The notes under the pieces are model-generated. The model saw only the letters and a list, made by a program, of their open reading frames with translations. It was not told the origin of the DNA and made no database searches. A stretch of DNA of 64,000 nucleotides from contig VFIW01000131.1 in the NCBI GenBank assembly GCA_006386115.1, forward strand, positions 49,620 through 113,619, written 5' to 3'. Position 1 is the stretch's first letter; every line of letters begins with the position of its first letter. The position numbers were made by a program, and so were the translations under genes. Shown piece after piece: positions 11,072 to 21,434 of this stretch. Source of the stretch: Globisporangium splendens. Lineage: Eukaryota; Oomycota; Peronosporomycetes; Pythiales; Pythiaceae.

Positions 11072-12178
11072 ATGACGCGCTCGGTTCCGCTCCTAGTCAT
11101 TCTCCTAGTCGCCATCTCCAGCTGCGTGGTGTCTGGAGCCATCCAAACAAATCAACAACAATTGAACGGAAGCAAGCTCCCGATCTTCTACTTCCATGGT
11201 CTCGCTGGTGCTGCGACTCAAGCCGAAAACCTGCGCGCCAACCTGACTGCAGAAGGACGTGTCTTCCACGCTCTCACGTTCTGCGAGAACGAGTGCTCGC
11301 TCAAGCCTCTTCGAGAGCAAGTCCAGCTTGCAATCACACAGATCAGCGCGATCGTGTCTCAAGACAACGTCACGTTTACCGATGGCTATATGTTCGTTGG
11401 TCTATCACAAGGTGCACTGCTGGCGCGAGCCGTGATTGAAGAGTGGGACAGTCACAACGTGAAAGCCTTCATCAGCCTTGCTGGTCCTCACAACGGACTG
11501 TTCTACGGTCCTCAGCCTACTGATTTCACGTGCCTGGATATCATGGCGACCATCTACGGGCCCCAAGTGATCGACGCCAGCTTGTTCAACTTCTCCACGT
11601 ACACCCCAGCTGATTACTCGGGAAAGCTGCAGCATGATCTCAATGAACTGGTCCTGAAGCCTGAGTTGCAAAACCAGTATGCTGTGTTTGACTTGCTCTA
11701 CTCTCCAGTGAGAAAACTGTGGTTGGAAGGCAATCCGTTCCTCGCAACGACTACTAACATCAACACTTGCACTGGAGCAGACAAGGACTGTGCGCCAGCA
11801 CAGCAGCGACGCCGTGCCAACTTTCTCAAGCTTCGCGTCGCGCACTTCTTTGGATCCCCTCAAGATGACTTCATCGCCCCCTGGCAGTCCTCCATTCTCG
11901 GCCACTACAGCGACGTGAGCACGACGGAACAGATTGAGACGAGCTTTTCTTCGTTCAAAGTCCTGACTATGCAGCAGACGACAGAATTCAAGCAAGACAC
12001 GTACGGACTGAAGACGCTGGCGGCGCGCGGAGGCATCTTCCTACATGAAGCGCCGAACGTCGGTCACTCGTGCTGGATCCGTGACTACACGACGTTCGAC
12101 GGCAAGCTCGACTGCAAGTTCCAGCCAGTGTATGACCAGTACGTCTACCCTGTCCTCCGCGACCCATTCTGCAGCTAA
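11072..12178 (+). CDS. Secreted palmitoyl-protein thioesterase-like hydrolase (copy 1, intact)
   Basis: A 368-residue alpha/beta hydrolase of the PPT1 family, whose members remove thioester-linked fatty acids from cysteines. Residues 1-22 form a signal peptide (hydrophobic LLVILLVAI, then small residues), so the product enters the secretory route. Visible elements are the oxyanion region IFYFHG (about 38-43), the nucleophile Ser112 in GLSQGA, an acidic candidate in QDDFIAPWQSS, and the catalytic His332 in NVGHSCW. Several Asn-X-Ser/Thr sites are present (NLT, NVT, NFS). The reading frame is single-exon and complete. Four relatives lie within 20 kb, so this is one member of a locally expanded family. 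An AATAAA lies about 110 bp past the stop. Substrate preference is unknown. Confidence 0.88.
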   Translation: MTRSVPLLVILLVAISSCVVSGAIQTNQQQLNGSKLPIFYFHGLAGAATQAENLRANLTAEGRVFHALTFCENECSLKPLREQVQLAITQISAIVSQDNVTFTDGYMFVGLSQGALLARAVIEEWDSHNVKAFISLAGPHNGLFYGPQPTDFTCLDIMATIYGPQVIDASLFNFSTYTPADYSGKLQHDLNELVLKPELQNQYAVFDLLYSPVRKLWLEGNPFLATTTNINTCTGADKDCAPAQQRRRANFLKLRVAHFFGSPQDDFIAPWQSSILGHYSDVSTTEQIETSFSSFKVLTMQQTTEFKQDTYGLKTLAARGGIFLHEAPNVGHSCWIRDYTTFDGKLDCKFQPVYDQYVYPVLRDPFCS

Positions 12179-13738
12179 GCATGATGTGAGATCCAAGTGT
12201 TTCGTTGGAGCTCCTGACATATCTTTGCTTGCAGAAATCAGAGAAAATTCATGTCCGACTGAACTACCGCGATGTAATGTCGCAGCTTAATAAACACTAC
12301 CTAATTGCTTGGACTTTGCTGTGCGGTGAATGTAATCCTGTTGACTCAGCAAACCTATACGGCTCAGTTCGCATAGTTGAAGTTCTTGCAGTTCGTCTTC
12401 CATTGAGTGCCACGACAGTACCCTGTTCAAAGCGATTGGATCTCCTGAGATTGGGATGATTGTGGCAAAGGTGGTATCACTGAGTTCAGTGGTATGAAAT
12501 CAAAACAAAACGCAAACGTGAAGAAAAAGAGGCATCTCATCGCAATTTGCTTGCAGCAAGAATAAAACGAAGTCACTTGGCATGCGCCTGTGCATGGTGT
12601 TCCAATGCTCGAAAAAACTACATTAGAAACGATTAAAAATTGTCAGTATGACATCGGCATTTCAGTTATGGGAGCATTCAGGATGTGAACTCCTCGAACT
12701 TGCTTTTATTGATAAAAGGAGTACATGGAACTGCTACAGCCAGATGCAATACGCTCTCATTTCCGATCAGTACCACAGAGCACTAATTGGAGGACGGACT
12801 GTACTTACTTCAGCGATTGAAGACCAATCGCTCGCTTGGTAATCAGCACTGTACAGCGTTCAGGAGTTGAACATCTGGGCCGTATCCTTCTGACTGTAAG
12901 TGCGTGCGTTGATGACGCCCATTTGTTCGACAAGGAGACAAGGAATAGTTGGGTGTCACAAGCGTTGTTGATGTCAACAGTTTGGATCCCGTCATCCGAG
13001 TGCAAATCCGAATTCCAGTGTCGGACTTTCGTCAGTCGTTTTCCAAGGAGCCCTAAGGCAAAGAGCTCGTCTGTGCCACAGATGATACTTAAAAATTGCC
13101 CTTCGGCGAGTGGACATTGGTCGACTGTGGATCTCAAGCCATGGCTAAAAGCACGCTTGAAGGCGCATTGGAGACATGCGTAGCGTTACTGCACTCGAGA
13201 AGGCAAACAGCAGAGAAGCAACAGTCCAGGAAACCATGCGAGCCAAGCCACATGTTCAAGTTGCGTGGAGATGGGCTGCCACAACGAGTCGTGTTGAATG
13301 ACTTCGTGATGGTGCACTCGACACTGTCAATAGTGCATCCACGTTGGGGCTAAACTAGTCGCAAGTATCCGGATAGTGTGACTGTATCGACTTCAAAGTG
13401 ACAAAAGAAGATAAGCATGCGATTTGCATGCAAACTGTCGAAAATGACGAAAAACTGTGTTGTGCTCTCACGGATAAGCAGGGGTAACGAAGATGAATCC
13501 TCCTTCAAGCTGTGGCATGCCAACGCCACTGTGCTGGGTGAGGCAGCAGTCTCGGTATGCTGCCCTCCGATGGCCCAAGATAAACCAGTGCTAGCAATGT
13601 GGTTCCCCAGATGATGACCGTGCTTCGTATGCCGCAGAGGAAGAAGCAAACGCTGCTGACTGCCTCCCAAGCTGAGCTGCTGGTGGTGTGTTTGCTGAGC
13701 TCATGATGCCAACTTGACCTCATTTACGAACTAGCAGC
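12179..13738. other. Intergenic region between thioesterase copies 1 and 2
   Basis: Only short overlapping frames with no recognisable motif occur here. I see no domain, repeat or transposon signature apart from the AATAAA near 12290. The region may contain the lost 5' end of copy 2, but no remnant could be recognised. Confidence 0.4.
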
Positions 13739-14413
13739 ATGATGCTGTGGTCCAAGAGTAATGCCAAGTCGCTTCCAATCTTCTTTTTCCACGGCATCAC
13801 GGAAAACGCGAGTGTGGCCGCGAACTATGCGGCCAACTTAGCTGCCGAGGACCACGTATTCACGGCGCTGAGCTTCTGCTCGGACCCTGCGCTACAGCAG
13901 CAGTTGTCGTTGGTCAACATGGGACGCTCGCCGGATTTCCAGGACTGGGTCAAGACCAACACGTTCCTGTCACTGTACAACAACATCAATGAGTGCAAGC
14001 TCCTCGGTATCAAGTGCACGCTGGAAAAGGCTCGTCGTCGTCGCAATTTCCTCAAGCTGCAGGCGTTCCACCTGTTTGCGTCCGAGGGCGACGACGTCGT
14101 CTCGCCCTGGCAAACGTCGCTCCTGGTGCAGTACAACAACGTCAGCTCGCTCAACGAGATCGAGACCAAGTTCGCGTCGCTACAGATCGTCAACATGAAG
14201 CAGACGCTCGAGTACACGCTAGACACATGCGGACTGCGCACGCTCGACGTCCTCAGTCGTTTGCACCTGCACATGGTCCCGAAGATCTGCCACCTGTGCT
14301 GGGTCAACGACAGCATCCCTGTCGCTGGCGGCGAGCTCTGCAAATTCCGCCCTCTGTACGACCAGTACGTTTACCCAGTGCTCAAGGATTCGCTTTGCGG
14401 TAAGAGCTTCTAA
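13739..14413 (+). pseudogene. Thioesterase-like copy 2 with in-frame loss of the nucleophile region
   Basis: A 224-residue frame matches the start of the mature PPT1-like fold (LPIFFFHGITENAS) and then, from about residue 57, jumps to sequence that lies about 145 residues further on in copies 1 and 3 (LVNMGRSPDFQDWVKTN). The missing block includes the GXSXG nucleophile. The rest follows the family through ASEGDDVVSPWQTS, the histidine region KICHLCWVND and the C-terminal YDQYVYPVL. There is no signal peptide. The frame has stayed open across the deletion, which suggests either a recent event or selection on a non-catalytic product. I call it a probable pseudogene. AATAAA occurs at 14568. Confidence 0.7.
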
Positions 14414-14647
14414 AGAGTGTCGTCGTCATGTGGACACCTCGGTGGGTATCAGCAAGTAAGTGGGTCTCCGCTAAACCGAATATACTTTGATACCATTCAC
14501 CTCTCTGAAGTATCAGACACCATTGTCACCGACTGTTTCATGTGAATCAACAGCGCCAAAGTAGAACAATAAATACTTATTATTAGTGTATTCCTCTATA
14601 GTTTGTAGATCTCTGCGTGTGTATATGTTCTCGGGAATCTGCGTTTC

Positions 14648-17077
14648 TTACCGCTTCTTGCCGTGGTCTTCGTTCTGCCAGTGCGCCTTGAGCAGCGCCA
14701 GGCGAAGTTGAAGTTGGATCGGGTCGGACGCCGCAAACTCCAACGGGCTGCGGCCGTCCACGTCCAATGCATCCGGGTTCGCGCCTGCAGCCAAGAGCAG
14801 ACGGATCATCTCGCCGCTTCCGTTTGAAGCTGCGCTGTGTAGGCAGGTCGAGTCGTTTGCGTCTCGGGTGTTCGCATCTGCCCCCTTGGAGAGCAGGAAC
14901 TCGGCTACTTGAGGGAACCCTCTTGTCACGGCGGCACGCAGGGGGGTCGCCTTGCTCAGACTGGACGTCACCTCCATTGCGGCTCCAGCTTCGACGAGGA
15001 GCTTCACGACATCCAGGTGACCATGGTACGCTGCGATGTACAATGGACGGACATCAGTTTGCGACACGGCTTCGATGTTGGCACCATGCACGAGAAGTTC
15101 CTTGACGACTCCAGCGTGCCCTCGTTCCGCCGCGATGTGGAGAGCCGTGATGGTGCCCGTGTTCTCGGCGTTCACGTTGGCGTCAAAGGACAGAAGGCAC
15201 CGCACGACATCCTCGTGGCCCGATTGTGCCGCTAAATGCAGCGGAGACGTCTGTTTCGCGGTGCAAACTGCATCCACCTGTGCACCGTTTAGCAACAAAC
15301 TGTTGACCACGTTCAAGTGTCCGTGGCGCGCAGCGTAGTGCAATGCCGTGTACCCATTCGAATTGGTCGCTTCAATATGTGCACCCGACCACAGCAAGTG
15401 GAGCACGACGGAGAGATGGCCATTCCGCGCAGCGAGGATCAGTGGTGTCGTCTGGCGTTTACCGAACGTGGCGTTGATGTTCGCACCCTTGGCGAGCGCA
15501 TGCTCGACAATCTGGAGGTGGCCACATTCGGCGGCGGTGCTCAGGAGTCGAGACTCGGCGTCACGCAAAGTCGTGCCGCAGTTAGCCAGCAAGTATCGGA
15601 CAACATCGACGTGGCCTCGTGCTGCTGCGAGAAGCAGCGGATGCTTTGCGGAATCCCGTTCGCTGCGTGGCGTCGGCATCGTGCCCTCGCGCAACAAATA
15701 CTCGACCATGTCCAAGTGGCCATTCTTCGCGGCCAACGACAACGCCACTTGGTTCGATGACAACTCCTTTTCGTTGATCGACGCGGATGCCTCCGGACTG
15801 CCTTCGATCTCAGGGAACGCGATCGTGACGCTTCCACGACGACGACCATCTTTTCTCGTTCCACGCGCTCCAGGATTGAAATCTTTCGTCACAGCCTCCA
15901 CGTGCGCACCATGGGCAATCAAGAGCTCGGCGACCTGCACGTGACCGTTTTCCGCCGCATTGTGCAGTGGCGTCGTCCCGCAGTCCATCGCAGCGTTCAC
16001 GTCGGTGCCATGCGTGAGCAGGTATTTTACGACCTCAACATGCCCTTCGAGCGCGGCTTCGTGTAATGGCGTGATGCCCTTGTCCGTTCGAGTCATCAGA
16101 TCCATTCCCTGATTGTGGAGGTACTTGACGATTTCGAGGTGTCCAGAGCCTGAGGCAAGATGCAAGCTTGTCGCGCCTCCAGGGATACTCGCTGCCAGGT
16201 TCGCGCCGCGCTCAATGAGAACTTCGACAGTCTCCAATTGGCCATGCATTGCGGCAATCAGCAACGGTGTCGCGCCATTTGAGTCCACGACGTCCTCCGA
16301 GTTTGCATCCTCATTATCGTCGTCTTCATGCGCGATCACTTCAGTAACGGGTGTGAATTCCGGATCCAGCAATCGGTATTCGTCGTTTTTGCCTCCGGGA
16401 CTGGAGCTTTTCTCGGGACTCGAAAGCGACGCGATGGATTTCTTCCACTCTTGCTCTTTCGTCTCCTCAACTGACAACTCGCCAAAGCTCTTGTCGACCA
16501 TCTTCACGGACGCATTCGGGGTGTTCGGGTCACTTTTCGTTGCCGGAACGGGTTGCAAAGCTGCTTGCCGTAAATACTCGACGACGGGAGTGTGATCGTT
16601 CATCTGCGCAATGTATGCGGCATCATTGCCATCAACGTCCATAGCCTTGAGGTTCGCGCCATGCGCGACCAAATACGAGACAATGTACAGTGCACCTTTC
16701 CATGCCGCGAACATCAGCGCCGTGAACCCTTCGGGTGTCGTCGCTTCAATTTTCGCCCCGGACGTCACGAGTTCGTGAACGGCGTCTTCGTGTCCACCGA
16801 CACACGCGAGATGCAGCGCTGTGAAGCCATCAACGTCGACGTGATCAATGTCCACGTGGTTGCCTGCTTTCTTCAGGATCTTTGCGATTCTCTTCGCGTC
16901 GCCGGTTTGCGCAGCGCGGTGCAGCAGCTTCGAGAGATCGGCGAGCGTGTACTGTCGTCTGCCAGTGGCGCTGCGGTCACGGCGCGTGGAGCGCGTCGTC
17001 GCTGTGCCTGTAGTGTACTCTTCTTCATCTTCCGTGACGGGGCTCCCTCCACTCTGCGAACTGTTGTTGCTCAGCAT
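14648..17077 (-). CDS. Large ankyrin-repeat protein
   Basis: An 809-residue protein consists mostly of ankyrin repeats: three or four near the N-terminus, an acidic linker of about 100 residues, then more than a dozen repeats to near the C-terminus. Typical cores are DGFTALHLACVGGHEDAV, KGITPLHEAALEGHVEVV and GYTALHYAARHGHLNVV. ATG at 17077 is chosen because the frame upstream begins only with GTG. No kinase, channel or enzyme domain is attached, so a scaffold role in protein-protein contacts is likely, but partner and location are unknown. A linker near the middle interrupts the repeats with a basic patch (GARGTRKDGRRRGS). No frame damage is seen. A GT microsatellite lies immediately upstream, at 17094-17107. 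Confidence 0.85.
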   Translation of the reverse strand: MLSNNSSQSGGSPVTEDEEEYTTGTATTRSTRRDRSATGRRQYTLADLSKLLHRAAQTGDAKRIAKILKKAGNHVDIDHVDVDGFTALHLACVGGHEDAVHELVTSGAKIEATTPEGFTALMFAAWKGALYIVSYLVAHGANLKAMDVDGNDAAYIAQMNDHTPVVEYLRQAALQPVPATKSDPNTPNASVKMVDKSFGELSVEETKEQEWKKSIASLSSPEKSSSPGGKNDEYRLLDPEFTPVTEVIAHEDDDNEDANSEDVVDSNGATPLLIAAMHGQLETVEVLIERGANLAASIPGGATSLHLASGSGHLEIVKYLHNQGMDLMTRTDKGITPLHEAALEGHVEVVKYLLTHGTDVNAAMDCGTTPLHNAAENGHVQVAELLIAHGAHVEAVTKDFNPGARGTRKDGRRRGSVTIAFPEIEGSPEASASINEKELSSNQVALSLAAKNGHLDMVEYLLREGTMPTPRSERDSAKHPLLLAAARGHVDVVRYLLANCGTTLRDAESRLLSTAAECGHLQIVEHALAKGANINATFGKRQTTPLILAARNGHLSVVLHLLWSGAHIEATNSNGYTALHYAARHGHLNVVNSLLLNGAQVDAVCTAKQTSPLHLAAQSGHEDVVRCLLSFDANVNAENTGTITALHIAAERGHAGVVKELLVHGANIEAVSQTDVRPLYIAAYHGHLDVVKLLVEAGAAMEVTSSLSKATPLRAAVTRGFPQVAEFLLSKGADANTRDANDSTCLHSAASNGSGEMIRLLLAAGANPDALDVDGRSPLEFAASDPIQLQLRLALLKAHWQNEDHGKKR

Positions 17078-19089
17078 CCCATCCAGCGGCGGTTGTGTGT
17101 GTGTGTGATCTGACGATGGATGCGTTCTCGAGATCTCTCCTCCACACACTCACAGTCTGTGATACGTACCTACGGAACTCGAAACGTGGCAATGTAGCTA
17201 CAGGCGCGTGCTGGGCATACCCAACGGCAGCGCAGCGGAAGAAAATGGAAGAAGCGCGGGAGTCTTCGGGTGTACGCACGACAGGGTCTCGTGGTGCGTT
17301 GGGATGTGAGAGCGAGGCGGGAGGAAGAGCGGGGGATGGCAGTGGGAGCGCCCCGTTTGCCTGTGTAGCGCAGAGACCGCAACCGCGCCTGGCTGCTTTG
17401 CAGTAAAAAGGAGCGAAGGAAGCGCGAAGATTCAGAGCAAGCGAGCTGAGCCCCTGGAGATCGCACAGTTGTGACACACGCTCAAAGTGTAGGTAAGTGG
17501 CTTTTCTCTGAACCGGAACGCATGACGGTTACGGTACAATTGGTCAAAATGAGGACACTCGGCTGCTCTGATTGGTCTGCTTGAGCGAGACGATCCGACG
17601 ATCTCGCCAAGTTGCACTCCTCTGTCGAACGGAGCTCCTCAGTGTCATGCCAAGCACAGGGAAGAGCTACAGACAGCGTAGCATTGCACGTTGCAGTCCT
17701 GAAATGGAGAGCTCACAGACGCCTGCGCAGATGCTATGTTACTCACGGAAGGATGGCGCTCGCGCGCATGCGCTGACGCACGCGTGGGCGAATTTTTGAC
17801 ACTCGCGCAGAGCCGCTCCAGTCAGTCAGTTGAGAGTTCAGACACGCTGTTTGGTCCGCCCTCTTGCAGTAACGAATGGCACAATCCCGATTCTTTTTTC
17901 TGCATGTACACTTGAGGGAAAAGAGAGGCGCATTAATACTGAATACTTCTCAGCCATGTGCCGCCACCGGGCATTTGTTGAAGTGTATGTGTCTCTGCGC
18001 ATGCTCGTCTCTTGCTGTGTGGATCCGTTCAAGCGACTTGAAGGAAGCCCATTGTTCAAGTACGACGATGGCGTACTGGTACACATATCTATAGCTTTAC
18101 AGCAAGCAAGCTGCTTGCGATGTGGATAGACGCACTGCGAGGGGATAAAAGCGTATATGAGATGGGCGTGGAGACTCGACAATGTTGGCGTTCCTGGCTC
18201 CTCCTTCGCTCTGGAGTCAGGAATTTAGAAATTCCGACTCGCTTGCTTTACGAGACAGAGGGCGGAAGAAGAAATTCGAACTGGATCTCTGTGTGGGTGT
18301 GCGACGCGCTTCTCTAGAGTTCAGCACGGAGAGGACCCGAAATCCGAATCGTTGACGTTGCACCAGCAACCTGATGGCAAGTGGTTTCTAGAAGCAAATG
18401 CATGACACACGGAAAAGTAGAAACCTTTCTACTTTTTCGTGCGCGTCATGCATTTCCTTCGATATTTCTGTCTGCACCGCTGCCGCTTGAAGTAAACAAT
18501 CATCCGGACGATCGCGATGACGTTGTGCAGCAGAAAACAGGAAATGCCACTTCTTTCGGAACACTTGAGCTCATTGTGTATCTTCGTGACCCCTGCGTGG
18601 CTTTTCATCCATCTCGACAAGACAACTGACTCATTGTGAGAGCAGTTTAACCCCAGAGGCAAAGTTGACATTGTCTAAAGCCTGCATGCTTGAGGCATGA
18701 ACAAATCTATTAGGGAGTCAGGAGAGGGCCGCATTGCTTGATCGTTGTAACTTTACCTCAAGACGAGCAGAGAACTGCTCACGAAATGCTTGCGTTGATC
18801 TCAAAAAGGCTAGTAGGGCTTCAAGTGCACAGGTCTATACTATTAGCAAGAGTGAGTGCGACTTCGCGTCAGCCACATTCGCGATGAAAGCGACAAAACT
18901 TGTCGACGATGACTGCCATGGTCACGAGGCGCTCAACATTATTTTCTTATAGCTGAAGCACTTGCTCGAATCTCAGCAGCAAAAGCATTTGTCGACTTTT
19001 TTGCGCAAAGCAGAGCACCACCACACATACCGGACAGACACTTGCAACGGAAGCCTCGATACAAAACGACAATTCTTCATCTACATCAA
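17078..19089. other. Intergenic region between ankyrin gene and MO25
   Basis: About 2 kb lack a convincing gene. The frames seen are short and overlap on both strands. The region contains a GT microsatellite (17094-17107), a CCAAT-type box near 17570 and a long near-palindrome at 18391-18460. Confidence 0.45.
18391..18460. repeat. 70-bp near-perfect hairpin
   Basis: The left arm GAAGCAAATGCATGACACAC and its continuation GGAAAAGTAGAAA pair with the right half TTTCTACTTTTTCGTGCGCG and its continuation to CTTC, with only a few mismatches and almost no loop. Such fold-backs can be tiny transposon relics, transcript-end hairpins or small-RNA precursors. Nothing in the flanks decides between these. 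Confidence 0.6.
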
Positions 19090-20792
19090 TCATGTCGTCA
19101 CTGGCGCGGGTGCGGCATTCGCGTCCGCTGGCTGCAAGCCTTCTAGTGTTCTAATCAGTAGCGCCTTCTCTTCAATGAACTGCGGATCCTCTGTACAAAC
19201 GCAAGAGACACATTCACAGTCGAAGCAAACAGCAAGTATTAGCACCGTGACATGGCTAAAACGACGATACTCTGCACTGAGGCGAAGGACTTGTGGCCAG
19301 TTACTACCTTTCGAGTTCTGGAAGTTCTTCAGATACGCAACGAGCTTTTCTCGGTTGTTCAGTAGAATCTGCGAGATCGCGTCCGGTTTCTTAGGGTTCG
19401 CGACAAACACTTTGAAGACGTGAAACGCTTCGAATTGGATGTTCGCACTCGTATCGCGCAGCAGATTCATCATCATCTTCAAGTTCTCCTTTTCACTAAT
19501 GCAAACAAACGATAAACAAGAAGTTATAACCACGACCGCGCAGCACATGCACCAACCTGCATCACTGCACACATACCCGATGTACTTCATCATAATATCA
19601 AAATTGGAGCGATCGAGGAGGATCTCGCCTAAAAGCTTGAGCGACTGGCGGCGAGTCACATAATTTTCCGAGTTGAGCAAGCTGTTGTACTTGGTGAACA
19701 CCTAGAAACGCAAAGGCAGCCAAAAAGAGAGCAACGTGAGCGTCATTTTTTCCCTCACATCCAGACAGAATCGAGCGCATTTCATAGCCGTCGAAAAACC
19801 ATGCGGTAAAACGCACTTGGTCGAAATGAGACGTGAAGAACTGCGCCGATAGACCCTTGTGGCGCGTCAAGAGGTCTTTGAACGTCGCAAATGCGTCAGA
19901 GCCGACTTCGAAATTCGGAAGGTGCACATACGAGTCGAAGAACTTCCACAAGTCCGACGAATAGAGCAATTTCGCGGCGATGAGCTCATGGCGGATGGAC
20001 TATCAACAATAAAGAACATCAAAAGCACATATCACTCCCATATCGCCACTTCAATCATTCCGCAGCAAAATGAAACCACGTTCATACCTCGCGCAGCATC
20101 GTGCCACAGTTGAGCGCGATCTCGGGGTTCTCGTAACCAGCAACAAGCGCCGACAAGATCTCTGGCTGTCGCTCCACATAGCCCACGAATCCAGACAAGT
20201 CGCGGCGCATAAGATTGTTGAACACCTGCGCAAAGTGCTTGCGAGCCTGCGCATTCAATCATCAGACGTCACAATTACAATGGATGCATGCCACAGAACA
20301 ATACATATTAGCCACAGAGTACTAACGTACCTCAAACGGAAGCTTGTCGAGTTCAATGATCAGCTTCGACACGAGGTTGCTCGACATCAACAACGACGAC
20401 AACTGCGCGCACTTCTCCGGCTTGGCTTCCTGATCCCCCTATCGTGTTTCCAGTACCATACAGACCAGACACACCACTCAATCGCTCATTCTTCAACGCT
20501 GTAGCTACGATATTGATAATAAGCTTCCATACCTCCCCATAGAGCAAGAGCTTCATCTGGTTCAATCGCTTCGTGACCTCGTCCACTGGCTGCGCACACA
20601 AGACAACCACCAGCACGACAAACACTCTTAGAAAAGATCACTCAATACTTCCATATACACAGGAAACGATATACAACAAGTCGTTACCTGCCCGTCCTTG
20701 GCGAGCTTGGCGGGCGCCGATGGGTTCGCGAGCCCCTCTTTCAGCAGTTTGACCAGCTGCTCGGGGTTTTTCCGGCGCTGGAAGATCGACAT
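19090..20792 (-). CDS. MO25: MO25/CAB39 scaffold protein, eight exons
   Basis: Exons are 20792-20688, 20589-20533, 20438-20331, 20246-20088, 19999-19817, 19701-19577, 19495-19308 and 19190-19090. All seven introns are GT-AG and the joined frame gives 341 residues, the same length as animal MO25. Recognisable blocks are [20 protein letters not shown] at the N-terminus, the helical-repeat core ([19 protein letters not shown]) and the highly conserved [17 protein letters not shown] near the C-terminus. MO25 is a horseshoe-shaped cytoplasmic scaffold that activates STE20/GCK-type kinases and takes part in LKB1-STRAD complexes and in polarity or cytokinesis pathways. It is a housekeeping gene with no sign of damage. 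Confidence 0.95.
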
Positions 20793-21434
20793 GGCGCTGA
20801 TTGTAGCAGGAAAGAGGGGAGATGAAGACGCAAGGCTGCTTACATATCACACAGAGAGACACATACGCAAAGAGCGCGTTAGTCTCCATGCTGCCAGTCG
20901 CCTCCTTCGATCACTCGCCCATGCATTCATTCGACTCACACGGACGACGCAACGCGCAGACTGACACTCAAAGCAGCAAAATGCGGAACCCACACCTCCG
21001 GCTAAGTACGAAAGGAAACCAGCTCAACAAACCTCGGACAGACAGAATAAAACCTCGGGGACTACCCCCACCCTTTCTCTCGTCACACTCTCTCCCTCTC
21101 GCTGGCTTTTCTGCACTCCCTCCACACCCAATACAACCGCATGTCAGAAAGATCGAAAGGAAAAGCGATTTCCTCTCTTTATCTGACATGCTGTTATTCA
21201 TAATGGGTATTTCATTCTTGAGAAAGCCATGCATCAATGGTTTACACCCCTGTAATAACATATATTGCGGCATGGACGATTGGTTCCGACCATCAACCAG
21301 CTGATTCAATCTCATTTTCGAAAATGCATGCTCTGGTTCCCAAAAATTACACCAACTGCGCATACGCTCTCCAAAAAAGTCGCTTGTACACAATCTGACT
21401 TGCCCTCACCTAAATCATTACACTGCCATGCCCA
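20793..21434. other. Intergenic region upstream of MO25
   Basis: No gene, repeat or clear regulatory motif is seen in these 640 bp. They hold the 5' flank of MO25 and the 3' flank of the fusion gene. Confidence 0.4.

Noticed and set aside
15317..15944. Long plus-strand frames across the ankyrin gene
   Set aside because: They are opposite-strand shadows of a repetitive GC-rich coding region and show no domain of their own.
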